From positions 744,001-808,000 of the forward strand of contig JAPFFF010000008.1 of the NCBI GenBank assembly GCA_039105265.1: a DNA stretch of 64,000 nucleotides, written 5' to 3'. This DNA comes from Tritrichomonas musculus (lineage: Eukaryota > Parabasalia > Tritrichomonadida > Tritrichomonadidae). A program made the position numbers and the translations under genes. This document shows, one piece after another, positions 30,327-41,492 of the stretch. The notes under the pieces are model-generated. The model did not search any database, was not told the origin of the DNA, and saw nothing but the letters and a program-made list of their open reading frames with translations. The first letter of the stretch is position 1; every line of letters begins with the position of its first letter.

Positions 30327-31331
30327 ATGAGTGATAGTGATGACTTCAATTATGATCCAAATGATGACTCATATCCCAAGACCTCACCTCCCAAGAAGCA
30401 TGGCTCATCCAGTTGCAACCTACCCCAGAATAAAACTGTACTGAGTCTAAATAAGGGAGAGATTGTTCAACTGCCTGGATTCAAGAGTTTATATAATTAT
30501 TTATTGATCGAACTCAAGGATTTCGTTCGGGCGAGAGTTCATCAATATACCAAAAAGAAACGTGGTTACAAAGTTAAGGAATATGTCGAAAAATATCGAA
30601 GTAATCCACAACCATATATACCACCTCATCCCACTAAACGTAAGATGATAGCTCCACCCAAATCCAATATTAAGGCTATTGAATATACATCTAATGATTC
30701 ATCCGCACCACCTGCAAATTATATGTCTAAGAAGCAACGTAAGGCTGCTATCATCGCGGCTGCTCGTGCTCAAAGACGACAACTCATCACGGATCAGGGA
30801 TTGCAGGAAGCATATGAACGTATCAAAGATAAAGCTAGACGAGCTCGTAGGGCAGTTGAACGAAAGCAACGCAAGAAGGATAATAAAGCTAAGCGTGCTG
30901 CTATAAAACAAGCTAACTGGGAGAAGGAGCATAAGGAGAAGGAAATCAATAGGCTATTGAAGGAGGCTGAATCATATGATCCATACAAGCCACCTGCAAA
31001 TTATATGTCTAAGAAGCAACGTAAGGCTGCACTGATAGCAGCTGCTCAAAGTTCTAAAGCTGCAGCTAGAAAGCAACGTAGAAAGGAGAATAAAGCTAAG
31101 CGTGTTGCTATAAAACAAGCTAACTGGGAGAAGCATGTTGCTGAAAAGGAGGAAGCTATCGCTAGGGAAGCCTTGATTCGTGAATCGAATGCACGTTCAA
31201 AAATATTTAAAGATATAAAGAATAATGGTAAGCTTGCACAATCTGCTAAACAAATCGCAAGGACTAAGCGAAACCTCGAATTGATACATGGTAAACCTGT
31301 TAGAATTATCAGTATTGAGGATAACAAATAA
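30327..31331 (+). CDS. Very basic coiled-coil protein with SAP-like N-terminal module
   Basis: 334 residues, TAAATG start. Residues about 35-95 (SLNKGEIVQLPGFKSLYNYL, KDFVRARV, KRGYKVKEYVEKY) are the same module as in the 389-residue protein and PolB. The rest is an Ala/Arg/Lys-rich helix with an internal duplication: PPANYMSKKQRKAAIIAAA recurs about 95 residues later, each followed by KQRKKDNKAKRAAIKQANWE or its variant. It is histone-tail-like in charge and a good candidate for DNA condensation in the particle. Confidence 0.75.
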   Translation: MSDSDDFNYDPNDDSYPKTSPPKKHGSSSCNLPQNKTVLSLNKGEIVQLPGFKSLYNYLLIELKDFVRARVHQYTKKKRGYKVKEYVEKYRSNPQPYIPPHPTKRKMIAPPKSNIKAIEYTSNDSSAPPANYMSKKQRKAAIIAAARAQRRQLITDQGLQEAYERIKDKARRARRAVERKQRKKDNKAKRAAIKQANWEKEHKEKEINRLLKEAESYDPYKPPANYMSKKQRKAALIAAAQSSKAAARKQRRKENKAKRVAIKQANWEKHVAEKEEAIAREALIRESNARSKIFKDIKNNGKLAQSAKQIARTKRNLELIHGKPVRIISIEDNK

Positions 31332-31351
31332 TATGCTCCGCAAAAATAATA

Positions 31352-31926
31352 CTAATTCAAGTTATATATTTTCTTGAATTTATTTACATATACATTGACA
31401 GTTCTATTTTTAGTATCCTTCATGCTAACAAATAGAACACCTGATTTATTCTCTTTGATATATAATTCTCTGTAACGTACTCCGTTGAAATAGTAAAACT
31501 TATTATCGAAATAATAATAGTTCTCAAATAAGTGGTCACCGTATTTATTCACCACAATTGTATCTTCATCTATATCGTCAAAATACTCGTATACAATACC
31601 TCTCGTTGAACTCCTATTTTTATTATTATCTTGAGTCGAAACCCATCGTAAACATTTTACATGATAATATGTCCTATCCTGCTCTATATGGTCGACGATA
31701 GTTTTGTTTACAGGGTCATCGTTATATATGAATTGTAGTGCAACAAGTCTATGAACCATTTAGCATCTTTATCCTTTTCAACGGTGGGACATACATCATC
31801 ACCGCGTCCATCTGTATTGCAACCAACATCGACAAGATTAGGGGTAGCCTTCAATCTAGCATTCTCCTCCTCAAGTAATTTGATGCGTTCCAATAATTGG
31901 TCAATATTGATATTATTGTGAGACAT
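31352..31926 (-). CDS. Two overlapping small leftward reading frames
   Basis: A 72-residue frame (31,708-31,926) starts with a leucine-zipper-like helix (IDQLLERIKLLEEENARLKA). A 135-residue frame (31,352-31,759) is strand-rich (YYHVKCLRWVSTQ, GVRYRELYIKE). They overlap and share the strand opposite to the neighbouring PolB gene, from which they diverge; the 62 bp between starts would hold both promoters. They may be two small genes or parts of one; I do not choose. No family recognised. Confidence 0.5.
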
Positions 31927-31988
31927 TTTGATAGCGCGATAAAAAAATGAGTTGATTTTGAAACCGGGCCATTTTTAATGATATATAA

Positions 31989-34900
31989 ATGAAAAATAAA
32001 TTATTAAGTAAACTCACCAAAAGAGATATCTTATCGTTACCCGGATTCGCTAATAAAACTGCATCGTTGAGAGAGTTGAAGGGTGAGTTATCGAATCGAT
32101 TGATAAGTATGCATATTAATAGGAGAGGTGTTTGCGTTGATGATTATATTAGAGCATTTGATAAGGATGATAATAAATTATTCGCGACAATTCGTAAAGG
32201 CAAATTAAATCATATCAGTCGAGTTCAGCAACGTAATCAGTATAAAAATAGTATTCGCGACAATGCATTAGAGGAGAGGCTTATATTAAACATCCCCATC
32301 AACTTATATCAATCCAAGACTGATGAGAGAATTCAATATGAGAAACGAATCAAGGATGTTGTCAATAAACGCAATTTCCAAAAATATATGACCGAATATA
32401 TGTTATACGTGAATAGGAGGATATCATTTGATGTGTTGATAGGAGATGATGAAGACAAACGTTTAGCATTTTGTGAGGCGTTGAGAAAATGTTATAGTTT
32501 GAAAGGTGATGAGAGACCTGTTGTCAAAGCTCACTCACTCGATGGTACCTATAAATATTTCACCTTGAGTGATAAATGGATGATTGATAACACGATTGGT
32601 CATATCGCAGGCACCGTTGATTTGATCGAAGATGCTAGTGATGTAAATCCCAACTACAACAGCACATTTATACCCGTTCGATGCGAAGCATTATTTGTAA
32701 CTAAAAGTAAGTTCAAAAAGACCACCACATTTTCGATTCAAAAATTGGACCCTGATACGAATACAGTTTATAATGAAGAGATTGAGATTGATGAAGATTT
32801 TAGAAACATGTATGATGGCGGATTTTTCCCATATATCAATTTGAGCAATATCGATTTGACAGATTATCATATATTTAGTTCCATAGACAAAAATAATTAT
32901 AAGGACAACTGCTTCGTATATTCATGTATTCAATCAGGTGTGTTTGAGATAGATGAAATAAATCATTTGAGGAATTATATTAGGACTAAGCGAGTTCCTT
33001 GTAATCGTATTATCAGTGTTGCCAAGGAATTCAAATGCCACTTCATTATACGACGTATCGATGAATCCAAAGATACTCGCCACCAATATAATGTTAGAAT
33101 TGATACGCGAAAGAAACCATGGGCTAAGGATTACGTGAGAACTGTCGACCTACTCCTATATAAGAATCACTACATGATAAATAAAAATATCATGGCGACA
33201 ACATATTATTTGGAACATAGAGATGAGCTTGATGTAAAATTTGCTCATATTCCCATTGATAGGAGAGTTCTAATCAAGGGTGTTAATAAAGATACACCTC
33301 TATATAAAAATGAAGGTACCACCCCAATGATTATACTACGTAAGATGTTTGATTTAAACTTATTTAGAGAGATTAAGAATTGCGAATTAAATATATTAGC
33401 AACGACCGAATTCAATAATAATCTCAATGACTATGTCGATTTAAATTATGATGTGGAGCTATGTTGCAAGCCTATCAAAACAGATACTAATTACGGTAAG
33501 CAATGGAGTAGGATTTATTATAGCGATTACGAAACCAACTCAACTGTGTCTCCTCATGTTCCATATCTAAATTGTACAGCTTGGAGAGATGGTGCATATA
33601 TTCACAGTATATCTTTCACAGGAGATAATATTAATGAACAGCTATTAGATTATTTACAGGACCAATCATTAACATACTTTCACAATCTAAAATATGATGC
33701 ATGCTTCTTCATGAACACATATGGTTGGCGGCCCAAGATACTTGAGCGAGCAGGTACTATATTACAAATCATTATGAACAAATATATCGATAACAAGATT
33801 GTGAAAACGTTAACGTTCCGCAACAGCTATTCTCTAATTAATAAGCCCTTGAGGAAATTCGCGAGCATGTTCAACTTAGATGTCCACAAGGAAATCATGG
33901 CTTATAAGTTATATACGGAACATAATATTAAACGTTGTATCGTGCCAGCGTTAGAATTCCAAATACAATATTATGAAGAGAAAAAAGATGAGAAATCTTT
34001 GCATGAGATTGCACGAGATTTTAAACAGTTGATTGAAAATGCGAAAATAGCTAATGCCTATGACTCATTAAATATAGATATTATGAAATATGCGAAATAT
34101 TATTGCAAGAAGGATTGCATAGTTTTGATGAAGGGCTTGGAGAAATTTAATGAAGACCTTATGAAAATATTTCATGAAACCAAGATTAATATGTTAAACA
34201 TTCATAACTATATATCTATCTCAGCTATTGGATACGATTTCGCTAAAAGATATGGATGCTTTAATGGATGCTATGAGTTGAGTGGTAAGCCCCAGAATTT
34301 TATCCTGAGATGTGTTAGCGGAGGTAGGACAATGACTGCGAATAATGATAAGCAATACATAGAGGGGCGCATCCAAGACTTCGATGCCGTGTCTTTATAT
34401 CCATCTGCGATGAGAATTATAAATGGGGTACCAAAGGGCAAGCCTAAGATCATCCCCGCAAATGTTTCGAAGGAAGAGCTGTTGAGATATGACACGTTTT
34501 TTGCAGAAATCAATATTACAAAAATTAAATGTAAGAGTGATATTGATTACAAATTTGGGCATGTATTCCATCGGGATGATAATGGTAGCAAGATATTTGA
34601 TAACAATCCAGTCACCCATTTCTATATCGACAAGATAGCATTCATGGATTTAATGGAGTTTTATGATTTCGATTATGAGTTCATTCGCGGATACTATTTC
34701 AATGAAGGTTTCAATACAACTATAAATAAGTTCATCGATAAATTATTTAGACTTAGATTGAGATACCAACGAGCATGTAATCCGTTGGAGCAAACTATTA
34801 AGCTGCTCCTCAATAGTATATATGGTAAGTCTATTTTGAAAGCTATTCCAATCGAGACTAAATCCGTCCCCAAGGAGAAGATATATAACTATATCTGGAG

Positions 34901-35519
34901 GAATTATAATTATATAAGTGAGATTACAGAAACCGATAATATTAACAACGTTTATGTTAAGAAGATGAAGCCTATATATAATCACTTCAACCTACCACAA
35001 TTTGGGGCATCAGTTCTCTCATGGAGTAAGCATATTATGAATAGAGTTATGAATACGGCTGAGCAACACGGCATCAATATATATTATCAAGATACTGATA
35101 GCATGCATATTATGGAAGATGATGTTGAACGCATCGCAAAAATATATAATTCAAAATATGGGAGACAATTGATTGGTAAGCAGATGTGTCAGTTTCATAT
35201 TGATTTTGACAGATTTGATGGTGCTGTTGGCGAAGTCCATTCACGTAAACTGATAGCGCTTGGTAAGAAATCATATCTAGATATACTGGTCGATGAGAAT
35301 GGCAACGAAGGATATCATATTAGAATGAAAGGTGTTCCTAAACAATGTATTCTCAATTATTGTAAGCATCATAATATTAGTGTTGAAGAATTATATGAGC
35401 TCATGTATATTGGTGAGGAGATTACATTTAACCTACTCGATGGTGCCAATTGTTTTCGCAAAAATAAATTGTATCAGCAAATCAATCTCCCTCAATTTAA
35501 TAGGACGATGAAGTTTTAA
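31989..35519 (+). CDS. polB: Protein-primed family B DNA polymerase
   Basis: 1176 residues, TAAATG start. Residues about 1-60 carry the SAP-like module (LTKRDILSLPGFANK, RRGVCVDDYI). The 3'-5' exonuclease shows Exo I (D513 and E515 in YSDYETNS), Exo II (YFHNLKYDACFF, about 563) and Exo III (YYCKKDC, about 704). Polymerase motif A DFDAVSLYPS lies at about 797, motif B KLLLNSIYGKS at about 938 and motif C YQDTDS with DTDS at 1035-1038. Insertions between the exonuclease and polymerase parts fit the TPR segments of protein-primed polymerases. It copies the linear element from its termini using a protein primer. All core motifs are visible. Confidence 0.97.
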   Translation: MKNKLLSKLTKRDILSLPGFANKTASLRELKGELSNRLISMHINRRGVCVDDYIRAFDKDDNKLFATIRKGKLNHISRVQQRNQYKNSIRDNALEERLILNIPINLYQSKTDERIQYEKRIKDVVNKRNFQKYMTEYMLYVNRRISFDVLIGDDEDKRLAFCEALRKCYSLKGDERPVVKAHSLDGTYKYFTLSDKWMIDNTIGHIAGTVDLIEDASDVNPNYNSTFIPVRCEALFVTKSKFKKTTTFSIQKLDPDTNTVYNEEIEIDEDFRNMYDGGFFPYINLSNIDLTDYHIFSSIDKNNYKDNCFVYSCIQSGVFEIDEINHLRNYIRTKRVPCNRIISVAKEFKCHFIIRRIDESKDTRHQYNVRIDTRKKPWAKDYVRTVDLLLYKNHYMINKNIMATTYYLEHRDELDVKFAHIPIDRRVLIKGVNKDTPLYKNEGTTPMIILRKMFDLNLFREIKNCELNILATTEFNNNLNDYVDLNYDVELCCKPIKTDTNYGKQWSRIYYSDYETNSTVSPHVPYLNCTAWRDGAYIHSISFTGDNINEQLLDYLQDQSLTYFHNLKYDACFFMNTYGWRPKILERAGTILQIIMNKYIDNKIVKTLTFRNSYSLINKPLRKFASMFNLDVHKEIMAYKLYTEHNIKRCIVPALEFQIQYYEEKKDEKSLHEIARDFKQLIENAKIANAYDSLNIDIMKYAKYYCKKDCIVLMKGLEKFNEDLMKIFHETKINMLNIHNYISISAIGYDFAKRYGCFNGCYELSGKPQNFILRCVSGGRTMTANNDKQYIEGRIQDFDAVSLYPSAMRIINGVPKGKPKIIPANVSKEELLRYDTFFAEINITKIKCKSDIDYKFGHVFHRDDNGSKIFDNNPVTHFYIDKIAFMDLMEFYDFDYEFIRGYYFNEGFNTTINKFIDKLFRLRLRYQRACNPLEQTIKLLLNSIYGKSILKAIPIETKSVPKEKIYNYIWRNYNYISEITETDNINNVYVKKMKPIYNHFNLPQFGASVLSWSKHIMNRVMNTAEQHGINIYYQDTDSMHIMEDDVERIAKIYNSKYGRQLIGKQMCQFHIDFDRFDGAVGEVHSRKLIALGKKSYLDILVDENGNEGYHIRMKGVPKQCILNYCKHHNISVEELYELMYIGEEITFNLLDGANCFRKNKLYQQINLPQFNRTMKF

Positions 35520-35567
35520 TATTTTTGATTGGCTAGCCGATGACTAACTTATTGAGTACCTACCTCC

Positions 35568-38500
35568 TTATAATGAATGTATTCCATTCTTGGTATTATC
35601 TTCAGCTAAGATACCATTTGATGAAAAGAATGACCCACCAATCAATATGAAATTAGCTGTTGGATTGACCATTAAATTGCTACTATTTAATGGAAATTCA
35701 ATATTGTTTAACCAGATCTTATTTGGTTCGCATTGGTATTCATACGTAGGTGTATTTTTAACATTGAATGATATATTAATTTTTATTTCTTTTTCACTGG
35801 CAACATTATTTTTGTTTTCATGATATGTCAAATAGAGGGTTGCCTCATATGCATCAAATGGTTGTTCGAATTGGTAACGAATGCTAGTACTATTTGGTAC
35901 GCTGAATGTATACTTAATTCGCGTTAATCTATTCGCTAATGCAGCTAATCTTGATTCAAAAGATTCTATGGTTGCTTTCAAATTTGTGTTCTCAGTTACC
36001 AAATTTTCTATCCTTGTCTTCAGTTCATCATAATCACTTTTTAATGCATAATTTGACAAATCAACTGGTTCTGGGATATCTGTTTTCAAAGCAAAAGTGT
36101 TCGACACATATCTTGCTGAATAAGCGTTTTTGTCTGTTGGTTCGATATTTTTGGTTATTGAACATGATAAAATTTCCGGTGTTTCACCACTTCCTGGATT
36201 GATTAATTCATGGGAGCTATACAGTATCCAAAGACCAGAATTACTTCCTTCGATACGAATTATCTGAGAGGGTTGTTCGTCATCGTCATTGTACGAATAA
36301 TCTATGTGAACATAATGAGCCGTATAGAAATTGTTTGATGAGACAATATCCAACCCATATTGCTCAATCATTTCATGATATGTGTCGTAATCCAAATCAG
36401 GAATTGTATTATTGACGATTTTGAATTGAATAGTTGTTTGCCCCTCAATAATCTCAGGAATTATGCTTTTCATAGCATAATTGGTTAAATCAACAGGTTC
36501 AGGTATATCTTTCTTTAATGCATACTCCTTTAGTACATCATTGACCTCATCAACCGTGGGGTATTCATTTATGATTGTAGCTAGTGAAGCATCATTAGAT
36601 TGGGTCTGTTCATGGATAGCATCAATTTTATTATGAAGAGCATTTATGTCACAGGTATATGCTAAATCATTTGGTGTAAATGACATCCTCCTAACACAAG
36701 TATTCTCCTTGATAGTAATAGTGTTGACTTTAACATTTTGGGGATTAGGTATGATTATAGTCTTATCATTGAGAGTGCATGTTGGGAAGTAATCGCAACC
36801 TTCATATTGACTAACACTACCATTGTCTATAGTAATTGTAACAATATATTCCTCATAGTCTATATCATTGAATTCGCTAATAAACATTAACATCAGCCTA
36901 ACTTTGATAGTTCCATTTGTAATCACATCTTCAGCTTCAAGATGAACATCCTTATTGACTAGCTTACCAACAATATCAATAGTGTCATCTCTAACTAAAT
37001 TATTTTTGGCAATATAGATATCATCAAGTAGGGTTGTATTAAATTCAACCTCATTTATTTTTTCAGCTAATAGTCTAAATGCTGGTTTCAATGACTCCCT
37101 GAAGTGGTTGCATAAATCGATAGCATCTCTATAGGTTGTAATGGTTGTTGAGGGGTTGTTAACATCATCAGTATATTCGACAGCAACTTTGTCTGCATAG
37201 CACCAATTTATGATTGGAGTTAAATCAGTTGTAGTTGACCTTGCTATTTTTAATGGAGGTAGGTTGCTTCCATCACCTAGATGATATAAAGCTTGCTCAC
37301 CTTGGGATATACCTTCAATGGTTGAATCTATACCAGCTTTAGTGATTGTGAACCCTGTTCGAAACAACGTCAATCCAACATTGGCTATGCTACCAGCCGT
37401 ACCGATGACTCCAAATGCCAGGGCTACATTTGATACGATTCGAACCTGGTCGATATCATCTTGCAAGTGTTGAGTAATTCTTTTAGTCTCACCCATTTCT
37501 GCATTTAATGTATCCACTCTACTGGTCAAATCTTTAACATCATAACTAACTACATCAAAGTTGTTAGTGAGTACATTCAAATCACTCCTCATGGTAGTAA
37601 TATTATCAGCCGTAATGACCTTAGATGATGTTATATTGTAATCAGTATATAAGGTTGTCGCGGCATCTGGTCTCGGGAGTACTTCATAATATTGTTGGTC
37701 GATTATATATTTGAATGCGTTAGTTGACGGGTCCCAATTCACTTCATCAATGGGGTCAGTGAAATCTTTCTTCAAATATAGTTCAATATTTTTGGTATCT
37801 GTATTAATTTTAGTAGTAGAATATTCATAGCTAATCTTCTCAATCGTATCTAGGATTGGGATGACATCAACATATACCTTGCCATTCTTTTGAGCATGGA
37901 ACCCATCTGGTTTGAATGATAACCTAGTGCCAGTAATCGAATCCCCCAAATATATATCCAAATATATCTTATCAATCAGGTCGGTTCGAATTCCCTCGGT
38001 GTTATCCATTGATAAATATAAAATGATGGTACCATAATACCCTGGATGTAACGAGTTCGATAGACCATCTGTTAAATGGTTCTCGTAAGCATATGTCATA
38101 TTCCATTCACTACCATCTCTAATAGTACCATCATTCATTTGAATTTTGAATACATGTTTATAGTTTTTCAATAGCGAATGCATCAAACCATTCCCTTCAT
38201 TTGTAATTATCGACTCGTGCAAATCTGTTTGCTTAATAGTTATCCAGCAACCGTAGCAATCGTTAGTTTTCTTACTGGGTCGAAGATTCCATTTGGTGAT
38301 AACTTTAGAATTGAGTCTACCTTGGATATTATTACCTGTCCAATAGCCTTTATTGGAATGGGTCTCATCAGCACACCATTTCAATGACCAATGGTTACCA
38401 AAACAATGTTCTGTAAACTTGAATTCGAGTTGGTCTGGTATAGTATAATCATCAGGCACCTCAAATATAATTTTGTAGTAATCCTCATCCTGTATAATGT

Positions 38501-40724
38501 AATCCTGAATAATGGATGGCTTATAGAAGTAGTGGACATCACTTTTATGAAGCTTCAACGCATTATCAGCAATTATGGTTTTACATTTAATAGGCTTATC
38601 CGTTTTCAATAGAGTTGGTGTGTATTCATTCATAATTGATAACTCTCCATTGAGGAATAGCTTATATGGATGAAATGGTAACTTTTTATCAAATGCTATA
38701 TAAAACTTACCATCGAGGTCATTTTGGTCAGCAGGTCCAATGGATCTTGTTGCGATTAAAGAACTATCATTGATAATACAGAAATTTTGATACGAATCAA
38801 ATTTGATTACTGGACACAGTATCTTATTATTTTTGGATACAATATAGAACTCTTTAATATATCTGCCTTTGCTATCATATATAACATTCTTTCGTAACAC
38901 AATTTTGAAAATTGGTCTATTGTAGCTGAGGAAGGCTTGTTTTTGTTCATCAGGAACATTAATAACTAATAGGTTACATTCGATATTATTAATGGTATTT
39001 GTTAATGAAGATACATCCTTGTTTGTAATTATGAATTCATCGATACCTGCCTCACTGGCAAAATTTGAATCGCCTGCGGGTATCTCATCCAATCTATCCA
39101 TGACATAATTATGAGCCTCACATAAATTATTCACCAAATCAATCGTATCAACAAATACTGATGCTACATCCAATAATGGGTTATCATCCGTTAGTATATC
39201 AATCTCATCACTAAGGGGTGTTGGTTTAGCTTTCTTCTTGAGGCGAGCTGCTATAGCTGCATGCTCTCTCTTCATCTCTTCAAATTTCAATTTATGCTCC
39301 ATGGGACTAAGCTTCTTATAGGTCTTCTCCTCATTGAATATTATTTTGATTCCATATATTATTAACATTAGGGTTATTGAAAATACTCCTGCACATATTT
39401 GGAAGTTGTCAGATTCTTGTAACCATCTAATGAAACTACCAAAGTTATCAAATACTTTATGTACTGTAGATGAATCAATTGTTGGTAGTGCATCAACAAC
39501 CCTATCCTTAAATGTGATTAGGTAGCGAACCAGTTTACCAGATGTATCTACTGTATAATGCCAGATGTATCCTGAATTAAAATATAATGATTCCATCAAT
39601 GATGTGGCTGTATTGTATGTTACCTTACTCATAGATGATACCCCTGAGAGTGTGTATGATAATAGCTTACCAGTTATAGAGAATGTACTTTTCAATAGAA
39701 GTAGCATAAAACTTGATGTCTTGACCACTACATTGATAACTTTATCCATGTTATCGTGACTAATAGGTGACTTGTTTTCAATCAGTGTATCCACATCTTC
39801 GATATCATACTCCTTATTATCATCTGGGTTCACGATGACATCATATTTGGTTGGCTCGACTGGGAGGTCATCACCTGATGGAGCTTTTTGACACTTCACT
39901 TTGCGTATCTCATATCTATCATTTATTTTTAGGACAACGAGGTACTCCATATTCTCAAGTGTATTCAAGAGATTTGTTATATCACTATTGGAAGCAGTTG
40001 ATATATCATTTTGAAGACCATTCAATATTTGTAATAGGTTTGCATTATTGGTATTGAGACTGGTGAATAGATTGGCATATGTTTTGATATTATTTGTTGC
40101 ATTGAGATTATTTGATAATGAGGAGCCAAATAAATTCAGTTGACCATTAGGATATATATCTGTATTCTCAAATCCGGATTTCTTCACAAACCCATTCATG
40201 TTAGATAATAATGATTGAATCGAAGTATTGGATGAGTTGTATGTTTTGATGACATCATTTATACTTGACGGATTGTGTGGTTGAATTATGTTGTTGTTAT
40301 CGATATAATTCATTTGACTCAATGATATATCTGTGTTCGCCAATTCACTCAAATCGACCCCATCTATATTTAGGTCATGTATATATTTGGTTAGATTATT
40401 AAAATTGGTTCTCAATAATTCCATCAGTTTATTATAAGTGGTACAATATTGTGTATTTGTAGCACCATCAGCGAAGACAGGTAAGCTTTGCCCACCAGTA
40501 ATAGTTAAATCTTTAAATGAATCAATTTTAAAGTCCTTTCCTAATGCCATTTGGTCAACTTCAGCTTTGCTATATATATTATTGAATGCGACTGGTTCAC
40601 CATCCTCTCGTGTGAAACTGAATTGTTCGTTACCTTCATCATCTTCAGCTACTTCTATCGACAAACCTTTATCCTTTAACTTGGTTGCTTCATTACAACG
40701 AAAAGCATATGGTACAATAGACAT
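35568..40724 (-). CDS. Giant fibre-like protein of the Polinton
   Basis: 1718 residues on the strand opposite to PolB. N-terminal motif NNIYSKAEVDQM and three copies of a PEPVDLxNYAxKS motif near the C-terminus resemble the short linkers of phage and virus tail fibres. Helical segments, one strong membrane segment (VFSITLMLIIYGIKIIF, about 465) and weaker hydrophobic stretches lie in the first third. The centre is strand-rich with DVHYFYKPS, FTEHCFGNHWSLKW and WTGNN. A coiled coil (LKTRIENLVTENTNLKATIE) comes near the end. The same building blocks occur in two large genes of the 50.7-61.0 kb element. I infer a trimeric host-contact or surface fibre; an enzyme is not excluded. Start context TTAAAATG. 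Confidence 0.8.
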   Translation of the reverse strand: MSIVPYAFRCNEATKLKDKGLSIEVAEDDEGNEQFSFTREDGEPVAFNNIYSKAEVDQMALGKDFKIDSFKDLTITGGQSLPVFADGATNTQYCTTYNKLMELLRTNFNNLTKYIHDLNIDGVDLSELANTDISLSQMNYIDNNNIIQPHNPSSINDVIKTYNSSNTSIQSLLSNMNGFVKKSGFENTDIYPNGQLNLFGSSLSNNLNATNNIKTYANLFTSLNTNNANLLQILNGLQNDISTASNSDITNLLNTLENMEYLVVLKINDRYEIRKVKCQKAPSGDDLPVEPTKYDVIVNPDDNKEYDIEDVDTLIENKSPISHDNMDKVINVVVKTSSFMLLLLKSTFSITGKLLSYTLSGVSSMSKVTYNTATSLMESLYFNSGYIWHYTVDTSGKLVRYLITFKDRVVDALPTIDSSTVHKVFDNFGSFIRWLQESDNFQICAGVFSITLMLIIYGIKIIFNEEKTYKKLSPMEHKLKFEEMKREHAAIAARLKKKAKPTPLSDEIDILTDDNPLLDVASVFVDTIDLVNNLCEAHNYVMDRLDEIPAGDSNFASEAGIDEFIITNKDVSSLTNTINNIECNLLVINVPDEQKQAFLSYNRPIFKIVLRKNVIYDSKGRYIKEFYIVSKNNKILCPVIKFDSYQNFCIINDSSLIATRSIGPADQNDLDGKFYIAFDKKLPFHPYKLFLNGELSIMNEYTPTLLKTDKPIKCKTIIADNALKLHKSDVHYFYKPSIIQDYIIQDEDYYKIIFEVPDDYTIPDQLEFKFTEHCFGNHWSLKWCADETHSNKGYWTGNNIQGRLNSKVITKWNLRPSKKTNDCYGCWITIKQTDLHESIITNEGNGLMHSLLKNYKHVFKIQMNDGTIRDGSEWNMTYAYENHLTDGLSNSLHPGYYGTIILYLSMDNTEGIRTDLIDKIYLDIYLGDSITGTRLSFKPDGFHAQKNGKVYVDVIPILDTIEKISYEYSTTKINTDTKNIELYLKKDFTDPIDEVNWDPSTNAFKYIIDQQYYEVLPRPDAATTLYTDYNITSSKVITADNITTMRSDLNVLTNNFDVVSYDVKDLTSRVDTLNAEMGETKRITQHLQDDIDQVRIVSNVALAFGVIGTAGSIANVGLTLFRTGFTITKAGIDSTIEGISQGEQALYHLGDGSNLPPLKIARSTTTDLTPIINWCYADKVAVEYTDDVNNPSTTITTYRDAIDLCNHFRESLKPAFRLLAEKINEVEFNTTLLDDIYIAKNNLVRDDTIDIVGKLVNKDVHLEAEDVITNGTIKVRLMLMFISEFNDIDYEEYIVTITIDNGSVSQYEGCDYFPTCTLNDKTIIIPNPQNVKVNTITIKENTCVRRMSFTPNDLAYTCDINALHNKIDAIHEQTQSNDASLATIINEYPTVDEVNDVLKEYALKKDIPEPVDLTNYAMKSIIPEIIEGQTTIQFKIVNNTIPDLDYDTYHEMIEQYGLDIVSSNNFYTAHYVHIDYSYNDDDEQPSQIIRIEGSNSGLWILYSSHELINPGSGETPEILSCSITKNIEPTDKNAYSARYVSNTFALKTDIPEPVDLSNYALKSDYDELKTRIENLVTENTNLKATIESFESRLAALANRLTRIKYTFSVPNSTSIRYQFEQPFDAYEATLYLTYHENKNNVASEKEIKINISFNVKNTPTYEYQCEPNKIWLNNIEFPLNSSNLMVNPTANFILIGGSFFSSNGILAEDNTKNGIHSL

Positions 40725-40740
40725 TTTAACAGATAGTAAA

Positions 40741-41487
40741 ATGTTGTGTTCAGTTAATAGTAATGCAACAGATTATAGTCTGGTGAAGCTAAATGTAGAC
40801 ATACCTTGGAAATGTGATTATGTGAAGTATTATGTTTCCTCAATCAATACAAAGGGGAATATATTGATAGTAACTAAGGATGACTATTTGATGTTTTCAT
40901 ATGAGGACGGAAATAATGAACGTTCGCTGATGATAGAATTTAAAGACACATATTATTACTCAATGCTTGGATTGGTTAAATACTTGAATAGTTGTCAAAA
41001 CATAATTGTGTTCAAAAATATTGATGGTAGGACAATGAGTTTATCGAGTCAGCATAAAGTATCGTTCATTAGAGGTTCTCATAGAGCTAAACTGATAACA
41101 GGATTATATAGTGTAAAGAATGAAGTTGTTATACCTGCCAACAATGAGACAGTTGTACCTGATTTGCCAATATTGGATTATGCCAATAGATTATATCTCG
41201 TATCACTACAAGGTCAAGCTGTACATAGTATTATAGGAGAACATGAATATACACCATCCGTGATTGCAACAGTTGATACTGTTATAGAACCACAGGCACC
41301 TATTATAATTGATTACGATTCATCTAAACCAATCAAAATTAAAACATTTACCGATTCACTAAAACACATCGAAATGAGGCTAGTAGATTTCATGTACCAA
41401 CCTGTCATATTAAAGTCTCCATTATTTGTCAACATTAAAATTAAACCTGCAGGGACAACTAATATTGACACACCAACGAATCATTAA
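40741..41487 (+). CDS. 248-residue Polinton protein next to the right end
   Basis: The frame is open further upstream, but that part would overlap the divergent giant gene, so the Met at 40,741 is preferred; the two starts are 16 bp apart, implying a shared compact divergent promoter. Strand-rich sequence (CDYVKYYVSSINTKGNILIV, then YLVSLQGQAVHSIIGEHEY and MYQPVILKSPLFVNIKIKP). The closing P-rich phrase recalls the ends of capsid jelly rolls, making it another candidate for the minor capsid protein. It ends 5 bp before the right inverted repeat. Confidence 0.6.
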   Translation: MLCSVNSNATDYSLVKLNVDIPWKCDYVKYYVSSINTKGNILIVTKDDYLMFSYEDGNNERSLMIEFKDTYYYSMLGLVKYLNSCQNIIVFKNIDGRTMSLSSQHKVSFIRGSHRAKLITGLYSVKNEVVIPANNETVVPDLPILDYANRLYLVSLQGQAVHSIIGEHEYTPSVIATVDTVIEPQAPIIIDYDSSKPIKIKTFTDSLKHIEMRLVDFMYQPVILKSPLFVNIKIKPAGTTNIDTPTNH

Positions 41488-41492
41488 GCTTG

